A DNA stretch of 64,000 nt from JAWVFM01 sp963823245 (GCA_963823245.1 CAWGKQ010000008.1:372001-436000); one strand, 5' to 3'; counted from the first letter of the stretch, positions 1 to 8,635 are shown. The notes: a model not told the origin generated them from the letters alone. Program-made: numbers and translations.

Positions 1-378
1 CTGCTCTTCAACACGAGCCCGTGGGAGCGGCGCGAGGGTGTCTGGTTCAGCGCGCTCGACGACCTGCTCTCCTCGCGCGCCGACCTCGCCACTGCCCACC
101 GCCACATGACCGGCTGGTGGCTCACCGCGTTCGATGGCGATCCCCGGTTCCCACCACCCGCGAGCGCCGCCTTCGAGCATGAGCAGCGCCTCCCGCCCGA
201 CGGCTTCATCGCGTCGCTCGCCTCACGCAGCTACGTCTCGACGCTGGCCGAGCCCGACCGCGAAGCGCTCCTCGGCGAGGCGCGAGCGATGCTCGACCGC
301 GACGACGCGCCGCTCGAGGCCGGCGAGGTGGTGATCCCGCTGCGGACCGCGGTCTACTGGACGCGCAGGCCGCGCTAG
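1..378 (+). CDS. Class I SAM-dependent methyltransferase, C-terminal part
   Basis: The frame is open from the window edge to TAG at 376-378, so only the last 125 residues are present. They resemble the C-terminal half of a common actinobacterial class I methyltransferase family: a segment around residues 66-75 reading ASRSYVSTL, then a helix, then a closing strand with LRTAVYWTRR. The SAM-binding Rossmann core would lie upstream of the window. The substrate cannot be told. The gene converges on mraY. Family assignment is from recall of the tail pattern, so moderate. Confidence 0.55.
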   Translation: MLFNTSPWERREGVWFSALDDLLSSRADLATAHRHMTGWWLTAFDGDPRFPPPASAAFEHEQRLPPDGFIASLASRSYVSTLAEPDREALLGEARAMLDRDDAPLEAGEVVIPLRTAVYWTRRPR

Positions 379-570
379 CGGCCCCCGGCGGCCGTGGCAG
401 CCGACAGCGCTCAGTTTGGGTAGCGAGGGCGGGCAGGGCCGGGGCGAGGACCGTCGTGATGCGGCTCATCCACCGTGTATGGGTGTTATCCGCATCAGAT
501 CCCTTCGGCCGTGGGATCCCCCCTCGCTAACTGACCGCGAGCGCCGGAAGCCCTCGCCCCCGAGAACCGG
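379..570. other. Convergent intergenic spacer with a small inverted repeat
   Basis: No credible gene lies here. The 192 bp separate the stop of the methyltransferase from the stop of mraY. GATCCC at 498-503 and GGGATC at 513-518 form a 6-bp inverted repeat with a 9-nt loop. It may help end convergent transcripts, but no T-tract follows on either strand. Confidence 0.3.
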
Positions 571-1587
571 CTAGCCGATCGAGTTCTGGTAGAGCGTGTA
601 GCCGATCCCCGAGCAGACCGCGGCCACGATCCAGAAGCGGAGCATGATCTTGGTCTCCGACCACGCCTTGAGCTCGAAGTGGTGGTGCACCGGGGCCATG
701 AGGAACACGCGCTTTCGCGTGCTCTTGAAGACGGCGACCTGAACCGCCACCGAGAGCGCCTCGATCACGAAGATCCCTCCGAGGATGATCAAGAGCACCT
801 CGGTCTGGGTCATCACAGCGAGCGCGCCGATCGCGCCCCCCAGGCCCAGCGACCCCGTGTCGCCCATGAAGATCGAGGCCGGGAACGCGTTGAACCATAA
901 GAACCCGACCGAGGCGCCGACGAGGCATGCGGAGAGGAGCGCCAGGCCCTCCTGCCCGCTGGTCACCGAGATCGCCATGTAGGCGAGGAGGACGATCGCG
1001 CACGAGCCCGCCGCGAGACCGTCGAGCCCGTCGGTGAGGTTGACGCCGTTGGAGGCACCGGCGATCACGAGGAAGACGAGGAAGACGTAGAGGACGGGCC
1101 CGAGATAGATGTGAGCGTCGAAGACGCGGACGTCCAGCGAGGGGTCGAGGCCCACCTTCTTCGTCGCCACCCACCAGAGTGCCAGGGCAAGCGCGATCTG
1201 GCCCAGGAGCTTCCAGCGCGCCGAGAGCCCGAGCGAGCGCCGCTTCGTGACCTTGATGAGGTCATCCGCGAAGCCGAGCGCCGCGCACCCGATCGCGACG
1301 CCGAACACCGCCAGGCTCTGCGTGTCTCGTGGGCCCAGCACGAGGAACGGCACGGCGATCGCCACGAAGAGGATGAGCCCGCCCATCGTCGGGGTGCCGG
1401 CCTTGGCGTGGTGCTCCTGCGGGCCCTCCTCACGGATCTGCTGGCCGAACTCCTTCACGCGGAGGTAGTCGATGAACTTCGGCCCAAGGAAGATCGTGAT
1501 CAGCATCGCCGCCATCCCCGCGACCAGAATCTGCGCCCGGTCGACGGCCGTCGTGACGACGGAGGCGAGGATGAGCTCGACGCTCAT
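571..1587 (-). CDS. mraY: Phospho-N-acetylmuramoyl-pentapeptide-transferase MraY
   Basis: Integral membrane enzyme that moves phospho-MurNAc-pentapeptide from UDP onto undecaprenyl phosphate to make lipid I. The 338 residues match the usual length and are strongly hydrophobic with many predicted membrane segments. Family landmarks are all present: HHAKAGTPTMGG at 59-70, FADDLIK with the Asp pair D108/D109, NLTDGLDGL at 183-191, MGDTGSLGLGG at 241-251 and the histidine motif HHH at 301-303. The ATG overlaps the murF stop as ATGA, implying translational coupling. It is the last gene of the division cluster here; murD, ftsW and murG do not follow. Confidence 0.97.
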   Translation of the reverse strand: MSVELILASVVTTAVDRAQILVAGMAAMLITIFLGPKFIDYLRVKEFGQQIREEGPQEHHAKAGTPTMGGLILFVAIAVPFLVLGPRDTQSLAVFGVAIGCAALGFADDLIKVTKRRSLGLSARWKLLGQIALALALWWVATKKVGLDPSLDVRVFDAHIYLGPVLYVFLVFLVIAGASNGVNLTDGLDGLAAGSCAIVLLAYMAISVTSGQEGLALLSACLVGASVGFLWFNAFPASIFMGDTGSLGLGGAIGALAVMTQTEVLLIILGGIFVIEALSVAVQVAVFKSTRKRVFLMAPVHHHFELKAWSETKIMLRFWIVAAVCSGIGYTLYQNSIG

Positions 1588-2954
1588 CGCGTCCCTTCGC
1601 CGCCGTGTCGCGCGATCAGGTCATCGGCGACGAGCTCGAGGCCGACCGCCCGCGAGCCCTTGACGAGGATCGCGTCGCCCGGCTTCAGATGCCGCTCGAC
1701 CTCCTCCGCCGCCGCATCCGCGTCGGGGACCCAGGCGTCCGGCGCGTACGCGTGCGCGAGCGCGCCGACCCCGATGATCGGGCCGATGCCTAGGCCCCGG
1801 GCGTGCGCCGCGACGTCGCGGTGGAACGCCTCCGCCTCGGGCCCGAGCTCGCGCATCTCCCCCAGCACCGCGACCCTGCGGCCGTCTGCCTCGAGCGAGG
1901 CGAGATGCTCGAGCGCGGCGCGCATCGAGACCGGGTTGGCGTTGTAGCAGTCGTTCACGAGGACGATGCCGGCGGCGAGGTCGACCAGCTCCCCACGGAG
2001 GGGGGAGAAGACTATCCGCGACGCAAGCGGCGCCATCTCGGACGGCGACGTGCCCAGGGCGACGCCGATCGCCACGGCGCAGAGGACGTTCGCGAGGTTG
2101 TGAGCCTCGCCGAAGGGGAGCTCGAACCGCTCGATGCCATCGGGAGTGGCGATCGTGGCCTCGGTCGAGCGACCGTCGCTCTCCACGTCCATGGCGAACA
2201 CGTCGCCGCCCGGGCCGAAGGTGAGCGCGTCGAGGCGATCGTCGAGGTGGGGCTCGAGGGCCTCTTCGTCCACGGGGATCACCGCCTTTCCGCCGTCGCC
2301 GAGACCCCTGAGTATCTCGGCCTTCGCCTCGGCGATCACCTCCAGTGCGCCGAGGAGCTCCAGGTGAACCGGCCCGATGTTGGTGATCGCCCCCACCGTC
2401 GGCTCGGCGATCGCGCAGAGCTCGGTGATCTGACCCTTCCCCCGCATCGCCATCTCGAGCACGAGGACCTGCGTCTCGGGCGGCGCCGAGAGGATCGCGA
2501 GCGGCAATCCGATCTCGGTGTTGAGGTTCTCGTGGGTGGCGTGGACCCGCCACGGCAGCATTGCGCGGCAGATGTCCTTGACCGACGTCTTCCCGGTCGA
2601 CCCGGTGATGCCGACGACCGGACAGCCGAGCTCGCGCCGCCACGCCGTGGCGACGCCCTGGAGGGCGGCGAGCGGGTCCCGTGCGCCCAGGAGCCAGCCG
2701 CCGCCCGAGTCCGTGTCCGCGGCTATGGCGCGGGCCCGTTCCGGGGTCACCACGGCCCCCCACGCGCCGGCCTCCAGCGCCGAGGCCGCGAACTCGCCCC
2801 CGTCGACGCGCTCGCCCGGCAGGCCGAAGAAGAGCTCGCCGGACCCGGCCCCGCGGGAGTCGATCGCCGCGCCGGAGGGGCGGTCGTGAGATCCCTCGCG
2901 AACGACCTCCGCTCCGGCCGCGTCCGCGATTGCCTTGGGCGAGAGCTCGATCAC
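1584..2954 (-). CDS. murF: UDP-MurNAc-tripeptide--D-alanyl-D-alanine ligase MurF
   Basis: Cytoplasmic ATP-dependent ligase adding D-Ala-D-Ala to UDP-MurNAc-tripeptide, the last soluble step of precursor synthesis. 456 residues, normal for the family. The Mur ligase P-loop GITGSTGKTS sits at 115-124, LEMAMRGKGQI at about 166-176 marks the central domain, and NDCYNANP lies in the C-terminal domain. Start is GTG at 2952-2954, overlapping the murE stop as GTGA; the stop overlaps mraY. The position between murE and mraY agrees with the classical cluster order. Confidence 0.96.
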   Translation of the reverse strand: MIELSPKAIADAAGAEVVREGSHDRPSGAAIDSRGAGSGELFFGLPGERVDGGEFAASALEAGAWGAVVTPERARAIAADTDSGGGWLLGARDPLAALQGVATAWRRELGCPVVGITGSTGKTSVKDICRAMLPWRVHATHENLNTEIGLPLAILSAPPETQVLVLEMAMRGKGQITELCAIAEPTVGAITNIGPVHLELLGALEVIAEAKAEILRGLGDGGKAVIPVDEEALEPHLDDRLDALTFGPGGDVFAMDVESDGRSTEATIATPDGIERFELPFGEAHNLANVLCAVAIGVALGTSPSEMAPLASRIVFSPLRGELVDLAAGIVLVNDCYNANPVSMRAALEHLASLEADGRRVAVLGEMRELGPEAEAFHRDVAAHARGLGIGPIIGVGALAHAYAPDAWVPDADAAAEEVERHLKPGDAILVKGSRAVGLELVADDLIARHGGEGTR

Positions 2955-4438
2955 GGGTTCCCTTCCTGAAACCGCGCGAGCTCCTCGCGGGCGACCTCGC
3001 GGTCGTCGAACGGGATCTTCCGCCCGGCCTCGAACTCCTGCCCCTGCTCGTGCCCCTTGCCGGCGATGACGACGGTGTCGCGCTCCCCGGCGGCGTCCAG
3101 CGCCATCCGGATGGCCAGCCGGCGGTCGACCTCGACCTCGACGGTGCCGCCGTCGACCCCCGCGACGATCTCCTCGATGATCGCGCCCGGATCCTCCGAG
3201 CGCGGGTTGTCGGAGGTGACGATGGCGAGGTCGGAGAGCCGTGCTCCGATCTGCCCCATCAGGGGGCGCTTGGCCCGGTCGCGATCGCCGCCACAGCCGA
3301 AGACCGTGATGAGCCGGTTGGAGGTGAGCCTGCGCGCCGCCTCGAGCACGTTGCGAAGCGAGTCCGGCGTGTGCGCGTAATCGACCAGCACCGAGAACGC
3401 CTGACCGGCCTGCACGGGCTCGAGGCGGCCCGGCACGGGCGGCGCGTCGGCGAGGGCGACCACCGCCTCCGTGATCCCGACGCCGAGCGCCCCGGCGGCC
3501 GCAATGGCCACGAGGGCGTTGGCGACGTTGAAGTCGCCCGGGAGCGGAAGCCGGCCCGCGGCCTCCTCACCGCCTGCCAGCACCGTGAACCGCGACCCCG
3601 AGGCGTCGAAGCGCACGTCTCGAGCCGCGATCGACGCGCCCTCGGTGCCAGACACCGAGACCGTCGTTAGGTCGTCGGCGCCCGCCGCCGCGATCTCGGC
3701 CGCGAGGCGCGCGCCGTAGGGGTCGTCGACGTTCACGATGCGCGCGCCGGGCTCGGCTGCGGCCTCGAGCCCGAACCCGAAGAGGCGGCTCTTGGCCGCG
3801 AAGTAGTCCTCCATGTCGGCGTGGAAGTCGAGGTGGTCCTGGGTGAGGTTCGTGAACGCGGCGACGGCGAAGTGGATGCCGTTCACGCGCGCGAGCGCCA
3901 GCGCGTGCGAGGAGACCTCCATCGCGCAGGCCACGTCGCCGCCGTCGAGCATCCTGCTGAAGGTCTCCTGCAGGTCGATCGCCTCGGGCGTCGTCCGCTC
4001 GACCTCCTCCTCCACCCCGCCCACCACGCGCTTCACGGTGCCGAGGAGCCCCGTCTGGCGCCCGGCCCGCTCGAGGATGTGTCGCAGCAGGAACACCGTG
4101 GTCGTCTTCCCATTGGTGCCGGTGATCCCGGCAACTCGAAGCTCGCTGGTGGGGTCGCCGAAGAACCGCGCGGCGGCGGGCGCCATGGCGGCCCGCGCGC
4201 TCGGCACCCGGGCCTGGGCGACGTCGACCTCGAGCGGCCGCTCGACCACGAGCGCCGCCGCCCCTGCGTCCACCGCCGCGGCCGCGAAGTCGTGCCCGTC
4301 GCTCCGCTCGCCCGGCACGCAGAAGAAGAGCGTTCCGTCGGTGACCCTGCGATTGTCGTAGGCGAGCCCCGTGACCTCGACCTCCGCGTCGCCCTCGAAG
4401 GTGGCGCCGACGTCGGCGAGGACCTCGCTGAGCCTCAT
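2951..4438 (-). CDS. murE: UDP-MurNAc-L-Ala-D-Glu--meso-diaminopimelate ligase MurE
   Basis: Adds the third stem-peptide residue. The 495-residue protein has the ATP loop GITGTNGKTTT at 104-114, EVSSHAL at 174-180, a lysine in AAKSRLF around 216 that is carbamylated in the family, and DNPRSEDP at 410-417. In known MurE enzymes the DNPR form of this loop selects meso-diaminopimelate rather than lysine, so the wall is predicted to be the mDAP type. It lies 11 bp after ftsI and overlaps murF by 4 bp. Confidence 0.96.
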   Translation of the reverse strand: MRLSEVLADVGATFEGDAEVEVTGLAYDNRRVTDGTLFFCVPGERSDGHDFAAAAVDAGAAALVVERPLEVDVAQARVPSARAAMAPAAARFFGDPTSELRVAGITGTNGKTTTVFLLRHILERAGRQTGLLGTVKRVVGGVEEEVERTTPEAIDLQETFSRMLDGGDVACAMEVSSHALALARVNGIHFAVAAFTNLTQDHLDFHADMEDYFAAKSRLFGFGLEAAAEPGARIVNVDDPYGARLAAEIAAAGADDLTTVSVSGTEGASIAARDVRFDASGSRFTVLAGGEEAAGRLPLPGDFNVANALVAIAAAGALGVGITEAVVALADAPPVPGRLEPVQAGQAFSVLVDYAHTPDSLRNVLEAARRLTSNRLITVFGCGGDRDRAKRPLMGQIGARLSDLAIVTSDNPRSEDPGAIIEEIVAGVDGGTVEVEVDRRLAIRMALDAAGERDTVVIAGKGHEQGQEFEAGRKIPFDDREVAREELARFQEGNP

Positions 4439-4449
4439 GGGCCGGGAGG

Positions 4450-6108
4450 CTACTTCGGAGGGATGCCGAGATAGGGGAGCGCGAACTTCGCGATCTCGCC
4501 GAAGGCAGGGGCCGCCACGGTGCCGCCGTAGTAGCTGCCGACGGTGGGGTCGTCGGCGACGATCGCCACGAGAAGCTTCGGATCGGCCGCGGGCGCGAAG
4601 CCGACGAAGGACGCGACGAACTGCGTGTCCGAGTAGGTGCCGTTCACGACCTTCTGGGCGGTGCCGGTCTTGCCGGCGAGCGTGTACCCGGGGACGCTCA
4701 CCTCCGAGGCCGTGCCCCCCGGCGCGAGCACGCCCTCGAGCATGGTCCGGAGCTTCGCGGCGTCAGCCTTGCTGATGATCCGGTGCCCCCGCGACCCCGG
4801 TACGCGACTGCCCCCCTCACGCTCGATCAGCCTCGGCGCCCGGAGAATGCCCCCGTTGGCGATCGCGGAGTACGCGGCCGCCATCTGGATCGGCGTCACC
4901 GACAGGCCCTGGCCGATCGGCAGGTTGCCCATCGTTGAGCCCGAGTACTGGGAGGGCTTCGGAACGATGCCCTGCTCCTCGCCCGGGAAGGCGATGCCGG
5001 TCGGCTTCGCGAACCCGAAGGTGCGAACCCAGTGGTTGAACCGCGTCGCGCCCACCCGCGCGCCGATCAAGTCGGCGCCGATGTTCGACGACTGAGCGAG
5101 GATCTGGGCCACCGTGAGCGTCTCCGGCCCGTGCAGCTCGGCGTCGGTGATCGTGCGGTCGGCGACCTGGAGCTCGGTGGGAATGGCGAACGGGGTGCTC
5201 GGCGTCACCTTGTGGTCGGAGAGCGCTCCGGCGACGGTGAAGGCCTTGAACGTCGACCCGGGCTCGTAGGTGAAGCCGGTCGCCATGTTGGAGAGCTCCT
5301 CCCCCGTCGCGTCCGCCGGATCGTTGGGGTTCGCCGACGGCCAGTCGGCCATCGCGAGGACGTCGCCGGTCTGCGGGTTCATGACGATCGCGGTGGCGCC
5401 GTGCGGCTGGTACGTCTCCGCGAGCTTGCCCAGCACCTCCTCGGTCCGCGCCTGAAGGCCGCCATCAATCGTGAGCTGCAGGTCCTGCCCCTGGGTCGCG
5501 GGCGTCACGGTGTGGCGGACGAGCTCCTTGCCCAGCCCGTCGAGCACCACCTGGCGCTCGCCGTTCTGACCCGCGAGCAGCGAGTTGTCGGCGGCCTCGA
5601 GCCCGGTCAGGCCCTGGTTCTCGGTGCCGACCGTGCCGATCACCTGCGACGCGAGGTCTCCCTCCGGATAGACGCGGCGAGAAGAGGGAAGTGTCGAGAT
5701 GCCCGGCAGATCGAGCTTGCGAATCTTCGCGGCGTCGGGCAGCGAGACCTGGTGGGCGACGTAGGCGAAGCCGGAGCTGCCGGAATGGAGTGCATGCTCG
5801 ACGGCGGTCGGGCTCGTATGGACGAGCGGCGCGAGCTTCGCCGCAGTGCGAGACTGGTCGCGCACCTGGTAGGGGGTCGCGACGATGTCGGCCGCGTCCT
5901 CGGAGACGGCGAGCTCGTTGTCCTTGCGGTCGAGGATGCGCCCGCGAATGCCCGGGATCGTCGCCGTCTCGGTCTGCTGCCCGCGCGCGTCGGCGGCGAG
6001 GCCGCCGCCCTGGACTCCCTGCACCCACGCCGCGCGCGTGATGGCGATGATCAGCAGCAGCAGAAAGCAGGCGAAGAGGAGGCCGATGCGCCGGTCGATC
6101 AGCTGCAT
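4450..6108 (-). CDS. ftsI: Septal penicillin-binding protein, FtsI-type transpeptidase
   Basis: Class B PBP that cross-links septal peptidoglycan with FtsW. 552 residues: an N-terminal membrane anchor at about 7-27, a dimerisation domain, then the transpeptidase domain with S285-T-F-K288 (catalytic SxxK), S340-S-N342 (SxN) and K480-T-G482 (KTG). It ends soon after the catalytic domain, so PASTA repeats are absent. The gene follows ftsL by 13 bp and precedes murE by 11 bp. Could be labelled PBP2-like by some pipelines, but the position between ftsL and murE supports FtsI. Confidence 0.95.
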   Translation of the reverse strand: MQLIDRRIGLLFACFLLLLIIAITRAAWVQGVQGGGLAADARGQQTETATIPGIRGRILDRKDNELAVSEDAADIVATPYQVRDQSRTAAKLAPLVHTSPTAVEHALHSGSSGFAYVAHQVSLPDAAKIRKLDLPGISTLPSSRRVYPEGDLASQVIGTVGTENQGLTGLEAADNSLLAGQNGERQVVLDGLGKELVRHTVTPATQGQDLQLTIDGGLQARTEEVLGKLAETYQPHGATAIVMNPQTGDVLAMADWPSANPNDPADATGEELSNMATGFTYEPGSTFKAFTVAGALSDHKVTPSTPFAIPTELQVADRTITDAELHGPETLTVAQILAQSSNIGADLIGARVGATRFNHWVRTFGFAKPTGIAFPGEEQGIVPKPSQYSGSTMGNLPIGQGLSVTPIQMAAAYSAIANGGILRAPRLIEREGGSRVPGSRGHRIISKADAAKLRTMLEGVLAPGGTASEVSVPGYTLAGKTGTAQKVVNGTYSDTQFVASFVGFAPAADPKLLVAIVADDPTVGSYYGGTVAAPAFGEIAKFALPYLGIPPK

Positions 6109-6121
6109 CGCGCCTCCGCCC

Positions 6122-6886
6122 TCACGGTGCCGTCACCCCGCCCGTGGGGGTCGGCGTCGTCGCCGGCGTGGTCGGCACGGACGTCGGCGTCGTCGCGGTC
6201 GTCGTCGGAGCCACCGTTGTCGGCGTCGTTGTGGCGGTCGCGGTCGGCGTCACGGTCGTCGCCGCGGGCACGGTCGTGGTCGCCGTGGCGGTGGAGGTGG
6301 GCACCGTCGTCGGAGCCGAGAGCGCGGTCGCGGTCGGCACGGCCGCCTCGGGGCTTCCGAGCGCGATGTCGCCGTGTGAGAGACGACGCGCCGCCCGGGC
6401 CGCGTCGCCGGGACGCACGCGGAGGTAACGGATCGATCCCGCGCCGGGGACCACGAGGCCCGCGCGGATTGCGGCGCCCTGGATCCGCAGGTCCGAGAGC
6501 CGCCCGGCGAGCTGCGCGCGGAGCGCCGAGTTCGCGCGGCGCAGCCCGTCGGCCTCGCGTCCGAGGCGGCTCGCCGTCGCCCCGAAGCTGAGTGAGAGGA
6601 CGTTGATGGCGACGATCCCGACCAGAAGCACGGCCAGGACGCCGATCCACAGTCGCCCGCGCGTCAGCCGCACGAAGACGCCGGTATCGGCGATCCCGGA
6701 GACGGCGGAGGCGGTCCGGCCGACGGCGCCGGGCACGATCCGCGAACGCTGCGGGCGCGGGCGCGAGGGGCGGCGCGCCGGCGCCGAGCGAGGCGCTCGC
6801 GGCGCGGGGGCGGTTCGCGCGCGTGCCGGCGAGGCTGCGCGCGCCGTTGCCGCGCGTCGCGCGGCGGCCGTCGCGGCCGGCGTCAT
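6122..6886 (-). CDS. ftsL: FtsL-like septum protein with long Thr/Pro-rich tail
   Basis: Called by position (between rsmH and ftsI) and topology, because FtsL sequences diverge widely. The ATG at 6884-6886 overlaps the rsmH stop as ATGA. Of 254 residues, the first 70 are Ala/Arg/Pro-rich and basic, followed by one membrane helix (WIGVLAVLLVGIVAINVLSL), a short heptad-like stretch rich in Leu and Arg, then about 70 residues almost entirely Thr, Ala, Pro and Val. Typical FtsL is 90-130 residues. The tail would lie outside the membrane and could be a glycosylated or wall-embedded linker (inference). Confidence 0.75.
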   Translation of the reverse strand: MTPAATAAARRAATARAASPARARTAPAPRAPRSAPARRPSRPRPQRSRIVPGAVGRTASAVSGIADTGVFVRLTRGRLWIGVLAVLLVGIVAINVLSLSFGATASRLGREADGLRRANSALRAQLAGRLSDLRIQGAAIRAGLVVPGAGSIRYLRVRPGDAARAARRLSHGDIALGSPEAAVPTATALSAPTTVPTSTATATTTVPAATTVTPTATATTTPTTVAPTTTATTPTSVPTTPATTPTPTGGVTAP

Positions 6887-7839
6887 GCCGGCGGGCCCTC
6901 CAGCGAGCGCGGCCCGGTCAGCTTGCGCGCCGCGCGCAGGCGCGCCGACGAGGCCCTCGGGTTGGCTTCGAGCTCCGCCTGGCTCGGCGAGACGGCTCGC
7001 GGGGTCAGGAGAGCGGCCTCCGGAGTCGAGCCGCAGACGCAAACCGGAAGCTCGGGCGGGCAGATGCACTCGCGGGCGCGCGCCGCGAGGAACCGCTTCA
7101 CCGGCCGGTCCTCGAGCGAGTGGAAGGAGATGACCGCGAGCCGGCCGCCGATAGGGAGCGTCTCCCAGGCCAGCGGCAATGCGCGCTCCAGCGACTCGAG
7201 CTCGCCGTTGACGGCGATGCGGATCGCCTGGAACGTGCGCTTCGCGGGATGCCCGCGACCGAAGCGGTAGGCGGGTGGTACAGCCGCGCGGATCGTCTCG
7301 ACCAGCTCGCCGGTGCTCTCGAGCGGCCGCCGGGCCGCGATCTCGCGGGCGATCGCTCCCGCGTGCCGCTCCTCGCCCAGGTCCCGGAGGACCTCGGCGA
7401 GCCTCGCCTGCGGCCACTCGTTCACGACCTCTGCCGCGGTCAGCGGCTGCGACGGGTCCATGCGCATGTCGAGCGGGGCGTCGTAGGAGTACGAGAACCC
7501 GCGCTCGGCCACATCGAGCTGGAAGGAGGAAACGCCGAGGTCGAGGTAGATGCAGTCTGGTTCGACTCCCGCCCCGGCCAGCCCGGCGATGACGTCGGCG
7601 TAGTCGCCGGCCTCGAAGCGGGCGGGGCACGCCAGTTCGGCCGCCATCGCGTCGAATCGCTCCTCCGCGGCAGGGTCCCGGTCGACGCAGATGAGCTCGC
7701 CACCCTGCCCGAGGCGCTCGGCGACGGCGCGGGCGTGCCCGCCGCCCCCAAAGGTTCCGTCGACGGCGGTGTCGCCGGGTCGCGGATCGAGGAGCTCGAC
7801 AAGCTCGGCCTCGAGGACGGGAATGTGCTCGGCGCTCAT
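6883..7839 (-). CDS. rsmH: 16S rRNA (cytosine-1402 N4)-methyltransferase RsmH
   Basis: SAM-dependent methylation of C1402 in 16S rRNA. From ATG 7839 the protein has 318 residues beginning MSAEHIPVL, which matches the family N-terminus. GTFGGGGHAR near residue 30 is the SAM loop, YLDLGVSSFQ and FSYSYDAPLDMRMD follow, then GHPAKRTFQAIRIAVN and VISFHSLEDRPVK, all diagnostic. Two longer in-frame starts exist: ATG 7863, and GTG 7890, which would overlap the mraZ stop as GTGA and has a G-rich stretch in front. The latter is attractive because of coupling but adds 17 residues not typical of the family. Confidence 0.93.
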   Translation of the reverse strand: MSAEHIPVLEAELVELLDPRPGDTAVDGTFGGGGHARAVAERLGQGGELICVDRDPAAEERFDAMAAELACPARFEAGDYADVIAGLAGAGVEPDCIYLDLGVSSFQLDVAERGFSYSYDAPLDMRMDPSQPLTAAEVVNEWPQARLAEVLRDLGEERHAGAIAREIAARRPLESTGELVETIRAAVPPAYRFGRGHPAKRTFQAIRIAVNGELESLERALPLAWETLPIGGRLAVISFHSLEDRPVKRFLAARARECICPPELPVCVCGSTPEAALLTPRAVSPSQAELEANPRASSARLRAARKLTGPRSLEGPPA

Positions 7840-7886
7840 CAGAATCAGTGTTGCCGACGGCATCACGGGCGCTTTCGCGGCCGCGA

Positions 7887-8327
7887 TCACCCGCCACCCC
7901 CGGTCGCGAGCTCCTCCGACATCCGTTCCGTCTGAGCCTCGATCTGAGCGTCGTGCTCGGCCCAGCGCTCCGGGTTCCACACCTCGATGTGGTCGTCGAC
8001 GCCGATGACGATGCAGGCGCCCTCGAGCCCGGCATGCTCGATCAGGTGCTTCGGCACCCGTACCCGCCCCGCTGAGTCGAGCGACTCGTCGTGCGCGTTC
8101 GCGTGGAAGCGCCGCCGCATCATCCGGCCGTCGGCCGAGAGTGGGCTCAGCGAAGATACGTAGCGGGCGGTCAGCGCCTCGTAGGCCTCCGAGGCATAGA
8201 TCGAGACGCACGGGTCGAGCTCCTCGAAGAGGACGACGCCGTCGGAGAGGGGGCCGCGCCACCGGGCCGGAATCGTCAGCCGATCCTTCGCGTCGAGGCT
8301 GTGCTCATGCTGACCGCGGTACGCCAA
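7887..8327 (-). CDS. mraZ: Transcriptional regulator MraZ
   Basis: DNA-binding regulator of the division/cell-wall cluster. 146 residues with two AbrB-like SpoVT folds: HSLDAKDRLTIPARWR near residue 9 and DSAGRVRVPKHLI near residue 83. The start is TTG at 8325-8327, chosen because the next residues match the family N-terminus and AGAGG lies about 8 nt upstream. MraZ is known to bind repeated TGGGN boxes upstream of its own gene; three such boxes are visible at 8407-8431, so autoregulation is likely. Confidence 0.94.
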   Translation of the reverse strand: MAYRGQHEHSLDAKDRLTIPARWRGPLSDGVVLFEELDPCVSIYASEAYEALTARYVSSLSPLSADGRMMRRRFHANAHDESLDSAGRVRVPKHLIEHAGLEGACIVIGVDDHIEVWNPERWAEHDAQIEAQTERMSEELATGGGG

Positions 8328-8347
8328 TGGGGTCCCTCTGAAGTCTT

Positions 8348-8390
8348 GGACCGAGGTGGCGAGGTGGGAGGAGCCTCGCCACCCCGGTCC
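8348..8390 (-). promoter_or_regulatory. 17-bp hairpin in the mraZ 5' leader
   Basis: Arms 8348-8364 and 8374-8390 are inverted repeats over 17 bp with a 9-nt loop. The one imperfect position is an A-C mismatch if read from the plus strand but a G-U wobble in the minus-strand RNA, so the stem is fully paired only in the mraZ transcript. The loop in that RNA is CUCCUCCCA, similar to the anti-Shine-Dalgarno end of 16S rRNA. It lies 20 nt before the mraZ start. No U-run follows, so it is not a standard terminator. Role unknown. Confidence 0.6.
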
Positions 8391-8406
8391 GATGGGTCAA
8401 GCTGCG

Positions 8407-8431
8407 CGCCACCGTAACCCACTTGGCCCCA
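8407..8431 (-). promoter_or_regulatory. MraZ operator: three TGGNN boxes at 10-bp spacing
   Basis: On the minus strand, TGGGG (8431-8427), TGGGT (8421-8417) and TGGCG (8411-8407) are direct repeats separated by exactly 5 bp. Known MraZ sites are TGGGN repeats with 5-bp spacers just upstream of mraZ. The third box deviates at one base. The site lies 80 bp upstream of the mraZ start. Confidence 0.75.
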
Positions 8432-8629
8432 CAATGCAACACATCGGCGCTCGCGCATGGGAACCGATCCGTCGGACGGAATTGCTACCGGCGCCGTCGG
8501 GCCGCGGAAATCCCTGCGCTGGAGCGGATTCGGCGCTCAGCCGAGGCCTCCGCCGGCGTCCGGCAGACGGGCTCGTTCTGCAAGAGCCGTTGCAGGAGCC
8601 CTTTGCCGCGTACGTCCGAATTGATCCTC

Positions 8630-8635
8630 TAGGCT
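8630..8635 (+). promoter_or_regulatory. Putative -10 hexamer TAGGCT
   Basis: TAGGCT ends 8 bp before the ATG at 8644. This spacing would put the transcript start at or next to the start codon, as in leaderless actinobacterial mRNAs. No Shine-Dalgarno sequence is seen. Confidence 0.4.

Noticed and set aside
1803..2969. 388-residue open frame on the plus strand opposite murF
   Set aside because: Composition is Arg/Gly/Glu/Asp-rich, no family motif, and it is antisense to a clearly conserved gene. Long antisense frames are expected at this GC content.
6144..6428. Periodic GTCGGCGTCGTC-like DNA resembling a tandem repeat array
   Set aside because: It is the coding sequence of the Thr/Ala/Pro/Val tail of the FtsL-like protein; no constant unit or spacer, so neither CRISPR nor minisatellite.
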